From the NCBI GenBank assembly GCA_024643445.1, contig JAHEMX010000035.1, positions 1 through 14,241 on the forward strand: a DNA stretch of 14,241 nucleotides. The letters are read 5' to 3'. Source of the stretch: Desulfobulbaceae bacterium. Lineage in GTDB: Bacteria; Desulfobacterota; Desulfobulbia; Desulfobulbales; Desulfocapsaceae. This document shows positions 1-6,604 of the stretch, one piece after another. The notes beneath the pieces are model-generated. The model searched no databases, was not told the origin of the DNA, and worked only from the letters and a program-made list of their open reading frames with translations. Both the position numbers and the translations under genes were made by a program. Position 1 is the first letter of the stretch. Each line of letters starts with the position of its first letter.

Positions 1-1449
1 GGAATTCTTGCCGACATCATGCAACAGGGCGGCAAGATATAATGGGTCCGCCCGGCCGGTCAGCCAGGCTATCTCCGGTTCTTCCCCGACGGCACGGTGC
101 AGTTCGGCCACGGCCTGCAGCAAGTGCCGATCAACCGTATAAATATGGTAAATATCATGCTGCGCCAGGGCGTCTATCCTGGCAAACTCCGGGATGTACA
201 TACCGAGCAGTCCCGTTTCAAGCATCCCCTCGAGCACCGGCAGGGCCTGCTCTGCCGCGCTCAGAATGGCAATAAACGGTTTTGCCATGCGGGGCGTGGA
301 TCGTACCCGTGGCGTAATGAGACCGAGATTCTCGGTGATCACCATCTTTGAACGGTGATGTACCGGCACTCCTGTCCGGGCGGAGGCGAGAAAGGTCCGC
401 ATCATCAGGTGGGGCTTGCCGATGAGCTCTTCATCACGAGCCACAAGATGGATCCGGTTGCGACGAATCTCGATACCCTTTTCGATCTCCCGGTCAGCGA
501 CATCCTGTCCCCCCTCAACCAGGTCGAGAACCTCGTTGACATGATCAAAAAACAGATCACTGATAACCGTGATAGTACGCAAATGGCCGTAAACGTCACG
601 CATGAAACGTTCCACACTCAATCCGGCTTCGCTGTCCTTGTAACCAAAGGCCTCAGCCATCTCCTCCTGCTGATCGAAATAAAGCTGATCGTTCTTCCGG
701 CCGCTGATATAGTGCAGGCGATTGCGGATACGAACGAGCATGTCGCGGGCGTCTCGAAATCGCTCACCCTCGCTTTCCAGCAGGAAACCGGCCTCGACAA
801 TCTTTTCAAAGCTGTTGATGCCGAAAACCACCTTGGCCGCCCAGATCATTGACTGGATATCGCGCAAGCCCCCCTTGCTCTCCTTGATGTTCGGCTCAAG
901 CAGATACCCATGGCTGCCGAAACGGGTGCGCCTCTCCTCGTTGTAGCGGTTCAGGTTGGTAACAAACTCGTGCCGCCGGCCATCGACAAATTCCCGCCGG
1001 TACAGTTCCATCAATTCATCAAACAGCGGTTCAGACCCGGCGATAAGCCTGGCCTCAAGCAGGGCCACCCGGAAAACAAAGTCTTCTCCCGCCTGCTTTA
1101 GAGACTCCGCAATCGTGCGCACACCATGACCGACTTCATAGCCGGTATCCCAGAGCGGGTAGAGAATAGCATCCGCGCATTCACCGATCTCCGCCCGAAT
1201 TTCCGGGCGGAAAAGGATCATCAGGTCTATATCCGAAAAGGGGAAAAGCTCCTGGCGACCGTAACCGCCAAGGGCAACGAGGGCGATATTCGACGAGGTA
1301 TTGGGCTTTTCTATCGAGGAGAAGCGCTCGAGAATAAACTGGTCCGCCAAAACGCTGTGGTCGCGCAGCAGGGACAGACCGCTCAACCCCTGGGCCCAGA
1401 GTTCATCCAGGGCCTGGCGCTGCGTATTAAGCTTGATGGATGCTGCCAT
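1..1449 (-). CDS. glnD: GlnD, bifunctional PII uridylyltransferase/uridylyl-removing enzyme (N-terminal 483 residues; 3' end beyond window)
   Basis: GlnD uridylylates PII when nitrogen is scarce and removes UMP when glutamine is plentiful. Reading leftwards from 1449 the frame stays open for 483 codons to the window edge. The nucleotidyltransferase signature is at residues 61-76 (GGYGRQELFPFSDIDL), with D73 and D75 as the expected metal ligands. A long helical middle region follows, and then the start of the HD hydrolase domain: a HIYTVDRH stretch, and LLHDVGKN with H477-D478 at the very edge. The rest of the HD domain and the two C-terminal ACT domains seen in the family (about 850-900 residues) would lie outside. 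The ATG shares one base with the glnB stop (TGATG), so translation is probably coupled to glnB, the gene for its substrate. The family assignment is very secure. Confidence 0.95.
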   Translation of the reverse strand, partial: MAASIKLNTQRQALDELWAQGLSGLSLLRDHSVLADQFILERFSSIEKPNTSSNIALVALGGYGRQELFPFSDIDLMILFRPEIRAEIGECADAILYPLWDTGYEVGHGVRTIAESLKQAGEDFVFRVALLEARLIAGSEPLFDELMELYRREFVDGRRHEFVTNLNRYNEERRTRFGSHGYLLEPNIKESKGGLRDIQSMIWAAKVVFGINSFEKIVEAGFLLESEGERFRDARDMLVRIRNRLHYISGRKNDQLYFDQQEEMAEAFGYKDSEAGLSVERFMRDVYGHLRTITVISDLFFDHVNEVLDLVEGGQDVADREIEKGIEIRRNRIHLVARDEELIGKPHLMMRTFLASARTGVPVHHRSKMVITENLGLITPRVRSTPRMAKPFIAILSAAEQALPVLEGMLETGLLGMYIPEFARIDALAQHDIYHIYTVDRHLLQAVAELHRAVGEEPEIAWLTGRADPLYLAALLHDVGKNS

Positions 1450-1787
1450 CAGATGGCGTCAAGATTCTCTTCGCCCGTCCTGACCCGGACAATCCGCTCC
1501 ACTGGTATCACGAAGATTTTGCCGTCACCGATCTTACCGCTGTTTGCAGCGTTTCTGATGCAATCCACGACCTGATCCGCGATATCCGACGGCACGACCA
1601 CCTCGATTTTCATCTTCGGGATAAAATCGACAACATACTCGGCCCCCCGGTATATTTCCGTGTGACCTTTCTGGCGGCCATACCCCTTCACCTCCGAGAC
1701 CGTCATTCCCTTTATACCGATCTCGTTCAAGGCATCCTTGACATCGTCAAGTTTAAAAGGCTTCACAATAGCTTCAATTTTTTTCAT
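1449..1787 (-). CDS. glnB: GlnB, nitrogen regulatory protein PII
   Basis: This is a 112-residue PII signal protein, the usual family length. It senses 2-oxoglutarate and ATP/ADP and controls partners such as AmtB, GlnD and nitrogen regulators. The T-loop signature YRGAEY occupies residues 46-51, with Y51 at the canonical uridylylation position. The second signature, GKIGDGKIF (84-92), supplies the B-loop, and R101 and R103 lie in the usual nucleotide-binding tail. A GAGGA Shine-Dalgarno lies 5 bases before the ATG. The gene sits 103 bases downstream of amtB and overlaps glnD by one base, so the transporter, its gatekeeper and the enzyme that modifies the gatekeeper are encoded together. An amtB neighbour often marks the GlnK paralogue, so the GlnB versus GlnK label is partly convention. 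Y51 and the adjacent glnD show that uridylylation control is likely present. Confidence 0.95.
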   Translation of the reverse strand: MKKIEAIVKPFKLDDVKDALNEIGIKGMTVSEVKGYGRQKGHTEIYRGAEYVVDFIPKMKIEVVVPSDIADQVVDCIRNAANSGKIGDGKIFVIPVERIVRVRTGEENLDAI

Positions 1788-1831
1788 ACCATTCCTCGCT
1801 CATCTCTTCCGCACCATCCTGCCCGTTCAAA

Positions 1832-1848
1832 CGCCTGTCAAACAGGCG
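1832..1848. other. Stem-loop in the amtB-glnB gap
   Basis: CGCCTGT and ACAGGCG form a perfect 7-base-pair stem around a CAA loop (TTG on the minus strand). It is in the 103-base spacer between amtB and glnB. No U-run follows it in the direction of transcription, so it is a poor terminator. It may act as an mRNA processing or stability element that sets the amtB to glnB ratio. Function is inferred. Confidence 0.4.
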
Positions 1849-1890
1849 CCATACTGGCAGGTTATCCGGATTTATCCTGTATTCGTCAGC

Positions 1891-3114
1891 TTAGTTATTG
1901 TTATACGCCGTCTCCGAATGTTCCGTCGAGTCCATGCCGGCCACCTCGGCCTCATCCGTGAGACGCAGCCCGATCGTCGACTGGATTGCCTTGAATATAA
2001 CCCAACTCACCGCAAAGGCATATACCGATACAACAACCGCACCAAACAATTGCGTTCCCAGCTGGGCGGGATTTCCGGCAAACAACCCGTCGACACCACC
2101 GGGATTCACGGCAGTGGTGGCAAAAAGACCCAGGCAAAGGGTGCCCAGCAGGCCACCGACACCATGGATCCCGACAACGTCAAGCGCGTCATCAAGCTTG
2201 AATCTTGTTTTAAGATTCACGGCGGTATAACAGAGTGCACCGCCAAGCAGCCCGACAATGATCGCCGCATTGGGCCCGACAAATCCAGCCGTCGGTGTTA
2301 TCGTGGCCAGACCGGCAATGGCGCCCGAGGCCGCACCCAGCGTTGTCGGCTTGCCCTGCTTAGTCATTTCCATGACCACCCACATGAACATACCGGCCAT
2401 ACCGGCAAGATGGGTGGCAACGAAGGCGGTGGCGGCGATTTCGTCTGCAGCCAGCGCGGAACCGCCGTTAAAGCCGAACCAGCCGAACCAGAGCAGGCCG
2501 GTACCAAGGACGGTCATCGGCAGACTGTGCGGCATAAAGCTTGTGCGGCCGTAGCCTCTTCTCGGACCGATGACCAGAACACCGGCAAGAGCCGCCATGC
2601 CGCAGGTGGCATGCACAACAAGGCCTCCGGCGAAATCCATAACCCCTCTGGCACCTAGCCAGCCGCCATTGCCCCATATCCAGTGACAGACCGGGTTATA
2701 GACCAGGACTGCCCAGAGCACGGAGAATACGATGAACGGCACGAATCTTACCCGTTCGGCAAAAGCGCCGGTAATCAGTGCGGGAGTTATGATGGCGAAC
2801 ATACACTGGTAGATCATGAAGACGGTCTGGGGTATCGTCGTCGCATAGTGGGTGCTCGGTTCTGTGGTCACACCGCTGAGTCCTAAAAAAGACAAATCGC
2901 CGATGAATCCGCCGATGGTGGGGCCAAAGGACATGGAATAGCCCAGATAGACCCACTCGATGCTGATCAGTGAAATCATAAACAGACTCTGCATGATGGT
3001 GCCTAAAACGTTTTTCCCCCGCACCATCCCAGCATAAAAAAGGGCCAGCCCCGGTGTCATCAGGAGCACCAGTCCGGCTGACGCCAGAATGAATGCGGTA
3101 TCCGCCTTGTTCAT
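1891..3114 (-). CDS. amtB: AmtB-type ammonium transporter
   Basis: A 407-residue Amt/Mep/Rh channel that moves ammonium across the inner membrane. The two conserved pore histidines are visible in H168 (GGLVVHATCG) and H317 (DVVGIHGVGG). D160 precedes the first, and a gating phenylalanine falls near residue 106 (CMFAIITPALITGAFAERV). The protein is almost wholly hydrophobic, consistent with the family's 11 membrane helices. It starts directly at the first helix, with no cleavable signal such as E. coli AmtB has. The C-terminal tail (about 375-407) is hydrophilic; in the family this tail contacts PII. A GGAGG Shine-Dalgarno lies 6 bases before the ATG. It is the first gene of an operon with glnB and glnD, so nitrogen-responsive control is expected, but I could not identify a convincing sigma54 promoter. 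Confidence 0.96.
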   Translation of the reverse strand: MNKADTAFILASAGLVLLMTPGLALFYAGMVRGKNVLGTIMQSLFMISLISIEWVYLGYSMSFGPTIGGFIGDLSFLGLSGVTTEPSTHYATTIPQTVFMIYQCMFAIITPALITGAFAERVRFVPFIVFSVLWAVLVYNPVCHWIWGNGGWLGARGVMDFAGGLVVHATCGMAALAGVLVIGPRRGYGRTSFMPHSLPMTVLGTGLLWFGWFGFNGGSALAADEIAATAFVATHLAGMAGMFMWVVMEMTKQGKPTTLGAASGAIAGLATITPTAGFVGPNAAIIVGLLGGALCYTAVNLKTRFKLDDALDVVGIHGVGGLLGTLCLGLFATTAVNPGGVDGLFAGNPAQLGTQLFGAVVVSVYAFAVSWVIFKAIQSTIGLRLTDEAEVAGMDSTEHSETAYNNN

Positions 3115-3167
3115 GTTATTCCTCCCCGGTTTCAGACCGGCAAAACGCCTAGCAGCCGGTAGCTATA

Positions 3168-3197
3168 TTACATTTTTGTGCTAAAGTTACATTTTGT
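3168..3197. repeat. Tandem direct repeats upstream of amtB
   Basis: TTACATTTTTGT at 3168-3179 is followed by TTACATTTTGT at 3187-3197. The start-to-start spacing is 19 bases, close to two helical turns, and the copies lie 54-83 bases before the amtB start. Paired sites on one helix face suggest binding of a regulator. No known consensus (NtrC, CRP, FNR) matches, so the role is inferred. Confidence 0.35.
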
Positions 3198-3450
3198 CGT
3201 TTCGAGAATAACATGGTTGGAATAATATTCAATATTTTTTTCATGCATCGCAGCGCTGCAGCTATCTTATCTCACCCGTAAAAAGCAGTACTCCTTGAAC
3301 AAAAAAATACAGAAAAGGGGACGCCCGGTCTGCCTACACTTCTTAGTAACAGTGATCGGGTTTGCGCGTTACCTGCTCGTTTCTCCCGTTGCCCAGTCCA
3401 TCCATACCAGCCGGTATGGCTATTGTCTGCCGTTCCTGCCGTTCTTCCTA

Positions 3451-3479
3451 TTGACGAACCATATCCGGTTAGGTATTAG
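3451..3479 (+). promoter_or_regulatory. Sigma70-like promoter for the mtnA-PilZ gene
   Basis: A -35 box TTGACG (3451-3456) and a -10 box TATTAG (3474-3479) are separated by exactly 17 bases. Each differs from consensus at one or two positions. Transcription would begin near 3486, leaving a leader of about 94 bases before the mtnA ATG. Nothing competing is apparent on this strand. Confidence 0.55.
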
Positions 3480-3493
3480 GTAGATGATAGAGA

Positions 3494-3520
3494 CTCTTTC
3501 AAAATGCTCGATCGAAAGAG
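3494..3520 (+). other. Leader hairpin overlapping a ribosome-binding site
   Basis: CTCTTTC (3494-3500) pairs with GAAAGAG (3514-3520), giving a 7-base-pair stem and a 13-base loop at the start of the presumed mtnA transcript. Its 3' arm contains part of the AGAGGTGA Shine-Dalgarno of the small leader frame at 3528. Folding could therefore control translation of that frame. It does not match the SAM-I riboswitch core. Confidence 0.35.
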
Positions 3521-3527
3521 GTGAGTA

Positions 3528-3620
3528 ATGCCGGTATCCATATCAAAGAAAACCATAGAGCCTTCGCAGAGGTTAGCAGATGAAAGTTGCTGGAAAGCAT
3601 TTCAGAACCATTTGGCCTGA
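3528..3620 (+). CDS. Possible 30-residue leader peptide overlapping the mtnA start
   Basis: An ATG at 3528 follows AGAGGTGA (3517-3524), a strong Shine-Dalgarno at good spacing. The frame runs 30 codons to TGA at 3618-3620, crossing the mtnA start in another frame. The peptide (MPVSISKKTI...) shows no signal or membrane segment. If translated it would affect access to the mtnA start by occlusion or re-initiation. A GTG at 3521 opens another 20-codon frame whose TGA forms an ATGA overlap with the mtnA ATG, but that GTG has no properly spaced ribosome-binding site. Either could be chance; only the quality of the ribosome-binding site supports the 3528 frame. Confidence 0.25.
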   Translation: MPVSISKKTIEPSQRLADESCWKAFQNHLA

Positions 3621-5076
3621 TCCGGAAACTGACGGCAAGATCGTCATTATCGATCAGCGCAGACTGCCGCATGAGTTCGTGACGAAAACGCTTGTCACTG
3701 CTGAAGACGCCTTCGTTGCGATAAGGGGCATGCTCGTCCGGGGAGCCGGCCTGATTGGCGTTACCGCCGCTTATGGCATGTACCTGGCTGCGCTCAATGC
3801 CCGCAGTTCGACAATCCACAAGGATATGACGGCAGCTGGCGAGCGCCTCAAATCGGCCCGTCCCACCGCACAGAATCTCGCCTGGGCCGTAGACCGGGTA
3901 CTCGCTACTGTCAAGAACATCAAAGATCCTGATGATGTCAGGCAGGCGGCATTTGCCGTCGCCTCGCAAATGGCCAACGAGGATGCCCGTTACTGCCGAC
4001 AGATCGGTCAGCACGGCAGACTTCTGATCGGGGACATCTGGCAGAAAAAGGGAAAAAAACGTGTCAACATCCTGACACATTGCAATGCCGGCTGGCTTGC
4101 CTTCGTGGATTATGGCAGTGCCACTGCTCCCATCTACGCCGCGCGTGATGCCGGTATCGAACTTCATGTCTGGGTCGACGAGACCCGTCCCTGGAACCAG
4201 GGCGCCCGGCTGACCTGTTGGGAATTCCAGCAGGAAGGAATCGCCCATACGCTGATCACCGACAATGCCGGAGGACACCTGATGCAGGAAGGGCTTGTCG
4301 ACATGGTCATTGTCGGCTCTGATCGAACCACGCATACCGGGGATGTTGCCAACAAGATCGGCACCTACCTCAAAGCGCTTGCGGCAAAAGACAACAATAT
4401 TCCTTTCTACGTTGCTCTGCCTTCCTCCTCCTTCGACTGGAAACTTGATAAAGGTAAAGAAATTCCAATAGAAGAAAGATCCGGAGATGAAATCACCACT
4501 ATTGCCGGACTCTCAAAAGATGGTACAATAGAGTCAGTCAGGATAACGGCTGCAAACACCCTCACACGCAACTACGGTTTCGATGTGACCCCGGCCCGGC
4601 TGGTCACCGCATTGATCACCGAGCGGGGAGTTGTCGAGGCTGAACGCTCAGCAATCCATGCGATGTATCCTGATCAAGCTTCAGCCCTCGGACAATTTAA
4701 ACGGCAAGGTAAAGTGATGGCGCACGGAGAGAAACGAAAGTTTGATAGATGGGATTCCTCGCATCTGCTGAATTATATTATTCTTGACGAAGATGGGACG
4801 AGGGGGCGTTACGCGATGGCCAGGACCCTTGATGTGAGCCTGAACGGCATTCGTATGGAATCGGTGGAAGCGTTGGCAAGCGAAGGCATGATAGAAGTCA
4901 CCCTCGGTGTTGAAGAGGATCTGATCGACCTCATCGGCCGCATCACCTTCTGCAAGCCTGAAGGTGACAGGTTCGTCTCAGGCGTTGAGTTCATCAAGAT
5001 GTCCGCCGAAGGGCGCAGGGTCTTCCGCCGCTACGCCGAAGTATTCAAGCGGCAGGCCACTGAAGGGATCAAGTAA
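3580..5076 (+). CDS. mtnA: MtnA-like S-methyl-5-thioribose-1-phosphate isomerase fused to a C-terminal PilZ domain
   Basis: A 498-residue two-domain protein. Residues about 1-350 match the MtnA/eIF2B-like isomerase fold, which in methionine salvage converts methylthioribose-1-phosphate to methylthioribulose-1-phosphate. The catalytic Cys168 (THCNAGWLA) and Asp248 (GSDRT) are present, with DETRPWNQGARLT (200-212) and GDVANKIGTY (254-263). Usual MtnA text is altered in places: RGAGLIG for RGAPAIG, and THTGDV for AANGDV. It may therefore belong to a divergent branch with a different sugar-phosphate substrate. Residues about 380-490 are a PilZ domain with both cyclic-di-GMP motifs, R386xxxR390 and D418xSxxG423. 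Normal MtnA proteins are about 350 residues. AGAGG (3568-3572) precedes the ATG, and an in-frame TAG at 3574 rules out an earlier start. I see no other mtn gene in the window. The domain assignments are secure; the substrate is not. Confidence 0.85.
   Translation: MKVAGKHFRTIWPDPETDGKIVIIDQRRLPHEFVTKTLVTAEDAFVAIRGMLVRGAGLIGVTAAYGMYLAALNARSSTIHKDMTAAGERLKSARPTAQNLAWAVDRVLATVKNIKDPDDVRQAAFAVASQMANEDARYCRQIGQHGRLLIGDIWQKKGKKRVNILTHCNAGWLAFVDYGSATAPIYAARDAGIELHVWVDETRPWNQGARLTCWEFQQEGIAHTLITDNAGGHLMQEGLVDMVIVGSDRTTHTGDVANKIGTYLKALAAKDNNIPFYVALPSSSFDWKLDKGKEIPIEERSGDEITTIAGLSKDGTIESVRITAANTLTRNYGFDVTPARLVTALITERGVVEAERSAIHAMYPDQASALGQFKRQGKVMAHGEKRKFDRWDSSHLLNYIILDEDGTRGRYAMARTLDVSLNGIRMESVEALASEGMIEVTLGVEEDLIDLIGRITFCKPEGDRFVSGVEFIKMSAEGRRVFRRYAEVFKRQATEGIK
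4706..5076 (+). other. Possible internal start producing a free PilZ domain
   Basis: Inside the fusion gene, AAGG (4706-4709) lies 7 bases before an in-frame ATG at 4717, codon 380, exactly at the isomerase-PilZ junction. Initiation there would give a 119-residue protein beginning MAHGEKRKFDRW, the typical beginning and size of a standalone PilZ protein. The fusion may have arisen by loss of a stop codon between two adjacent genes, with the second start surviving. Whether the start is used is unknown. Confidence 0.35.
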
Positions 5077-5151
5077 GAACAATTGTCGGTCGGCCTGTCC
5101 CCCGACTGCCGTTGCTGCTCTTGCAAAATCAGACGGCCGGCATTGTTCTTA
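5074..5151. terminator. Bidirectional hairpin between convergent mtnA-PilZ and manC
   Basis: TAAGAACAAT (5074-5083) pairs perfectly with ATTGTTCTTA (5142-5151). After one bulged base the helix continues for about 8 more pairs, 5085-5092 with 5134-5141, including two G-T pairs. The loop is about 41 bases and may hold a smaller GTCGG/CCGAC hairpin. The left arm contains the TAA stop of the fusion gene, and the right arm ends just past the manC stop. There is little U-tract on either side, so termination strength is uncertain. Confidence 0.4.
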
Positions 5152-5153
5152 GT

Positions 5154-6566
5154 CTAGACATTCCGACCGTAGACATCTTCGAAGCGGACGATATCGTCTT
5201 CCCCCAGGTAACTGCCGATCTGCACCTCTATCAGCTCAAGCGGGATCGCACCGGGGTTTTCCAGCCGGTGATTATTGCCGGCAGGGATATAGGTTGACTG
5301 ATCCTCGTGCAGCAGAAACTCCTTCTCACCGTTGACTACCCGGGCCGTTCCTTTTACCACCACCCAGTGTTCATGTCGGTGATGGTGCATCTGCAGGGAA
5401 AGTTTTCCCCCCGGATACACGGTGATCCGCTTGATCTGGAAACGCTCCTCAATTTCCAGCACCGAATAACTTCCCCATGGGCGGTAAACGGTCTGGTGTA
5501 TCTTGAACTCGTTGCGCTTTTCTTTCTTGAGCCGCTGAACGATCTTCTTCACATCCTGGGCTCGCGACAGGGGAGCGACCAGAACCGCATCCGAGGTCTC
5601 GATCACGAGCGTATCCTCCAGCCCCACCGTGGCAACCATCCTGCCCTCTGAACGTATCAGCGAGTTCCTGGTATCCTCGAGCAACACATCACCGCGGCTC
5701 ACGTTGCCGTTCTCATCCTTGTCAAGGACCTCGTAGAGTGCCTGCCAGGAACCGATATCACTCCAGCCAAGATCTGCAGCGACGACGACCGCCCGAGAGG
5801 TCTTTTCCATCAGGGCGTAGTCAATTGAATCATCGGGGCATGCCTCCATGTCCTGACTGGCAAAACGGTAAAACTGCCCGTCTCTTGTTCCATTGGCAAC
5901 GGCAGCACTCATGCAGGAAAGAATATCCGGCGCGTGCTCCTTCATTTCCCGGCGGAACGTTCCCAGCGAGAAGGCAAACATGCCGCTGTTCCAGAAATAG
6001 TTTTTTTCAGCAATATATTGTTCGGCTACTTCCCGGGCCGGTTTCTCCTTGAAAGACAACACCTTCCCGTCTTCTCCTCGCTCAATGTAACCGTAGCCGG
6101 TCTCCGGCCGGACCGGTGCCACACCAAAGGTCACGATATGCCCCTGCCCCGCCTTCTCTGCCGCTTCCTGGACCGCTTCAATAAATGAATCAACCCTCGT
6201 GATAAGATGATCGGCTGGCAAAACAAGAAGGACCAGGTCATCATCAGCTTCCTTGCTGAAAATATACTCAACGGCTCCGCTGACTGCGGGGGCGGTGTTT
6301 CGCCCAACCGGTTCCAGCAGGATGGTATACGCCCCGTCTCGCCAGATCTCGTCAATTTGACTGCGGGTGACAAAGCGATGCTCTTCACCGACGACAATCA
6401 CCGGCGGCAGCATGCCGGGAACGCTGCTGACTCTCGTCAGTGTCGTCTGCAGCAGCGATGTCTGATCTGTCAGGCAGAGTAATTGTTTGGGGTATATCTC
6501 CCGGGAAAGAGGCCACAGCCTCGACCCGGTCCCACCTGCCAGAATGACCGGCTGAATAGACTTCAT
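5154..6566 (-). CDS. manC: Bifunctional mannose-1-phosphate guanylyltransferase / mannose-6-phosphate isomerase (ManC/AlgA/CpsB type)
   Basis: A 470-residue type II enzyme of the usual family length. It makes mannose-6-phosphate and, after the mutase step, joins mannose-1-phosphate to GTP to give GDP-mannose. The pyrophosphorylase domain carries GGTGSRLWPLSR with PKQ (11-28), EPVGRNTAPA (85-94), LPADH (116-120), PETGYGYIE (154-162) and FKEKP (172-176). The cupin-like isomerase domain starts near 361 (YRPWGSY) and includes the metal-site region QMHHHRHEHW (392-401). The Shine-Dalgarno GAGGAG precedes the ATG by 6 bases. It follows manB by 38 bases on the same strand, forming a two-gene GDP-mannose operon. 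GDP-mannose would feed O-antigen, capsule or exopolysaccharide; the end polymer is not shown here. Confidence 0.94.
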   Translation of the reverse strand: MKSIQPVILAGGTGSRLWPLSREIYPKQLLCLTDQTSLLQTTLTRVSSVPGMLPPVIVVGEEHRFVTRSQIDEIWRDGAYTILLEPVGRNTAPAVSGAVEYIFSKEADDDLVLLVLPADHLITRVDSFIEAVQEAAEKAGQGHIVTFGVAPVRPETGYGYIERGEDGKVLSFKEKPAREVAEQYIAEKNYFWNSGMFAFSLGTFRREMKEHAPDILSCMSAAVANGTRDGQFYRFASQDMEACPDDSIDYALMEKTSRAVVVAADLGWSDIGSWQALYEVLDKDENGNVSRGDVLLEDTRNSLIRSEGRMVATVGLEDTLVIETSDAVLVAPLSRAQDVKKIVQRLKKEKRNEFKIHQTVYRPWGSYSVLEIEERFQIKRITVYPGGKLSLQMHHHRHEHWVVVKGTARVVNGEKEFLLHEDQSTYIPAGNNHRLENPGAIPLELIEVQIGSYLGEDDIVRFEDVYGRNV

Positions 6567-6604
6567 TCTCTTCTCCTCTTGCTCTAAAGATAGGACAGCC
6601 CTGC

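Larger units (their letters stand above)
3115..3579. other. Divergent non-coding region between amtB and mtnA
   Basis: 465 bases with no convincing protein gene. The amtB-proximal part (3160-3240) is AT-rich and carries two direct copies of TTACATTTT(T)GT. Nearer amtB, CCGGT-N5-ACCGG (3126-3140) can form a hairpin abutting the amtB Shine-Dalgarno. Centrally there is a GCAGCGCTGC palindrome (3250-3259). A hairpin at 3402-3419 (CCATACC/GGTATGG around AGCC) lies before the rightward promoter at 3451-3479. The mtnA leader is described separately. An open frame at 3295-3483 has no recognisable features and I do not call it. Confidence 0.6.

Noticed and set aside
355..1575. Several plus-strand open frames over the first 1.5 kb
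   Set aside because: The minus strand reads continuously as GlnD with its nucleotidyltransferase and HD motifs; the plus-strand frames are shadows.
1738..2658. Long plus-strand open frame opposite amtB and glnB
   Set aside because: It lies antisense to the strongly recognisable amtB, has a low-complexity, charged composition and no family resemblance. It is a by-product of GC-rich coding on the other strand.
3165..3185. Sigma54 promoter for amtB (TAGCAC on the minus strand)
   Set aside because: The -24-like element has one mismatch, and the -12 GC dinucleotide at the required spacing is missing.
3295..3483. 62-codon plus-strand frame in the amtB-mtnA gap
   Set aside because: It has no family resemblance, and its 3' end runs through the promoter proposed for mtnA. 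The frame is short enough to be chance.
3486..3579. SAM riboswitch in the mtnA leader
   Set aside because: A CTCTTT...AGAGG start resembles the first stem of SAM-I, but the conserved core (GGCCC, GATGAAA, GGCAACC-like segments) is absent.
4440..4560. A locally AT-richer stretch inside the MtnA domain, as a sign of recombination
   Set aside because: The segment is short, and its protein text fits the family without a break. Codon drift over about 40 codons is not enough evidence.
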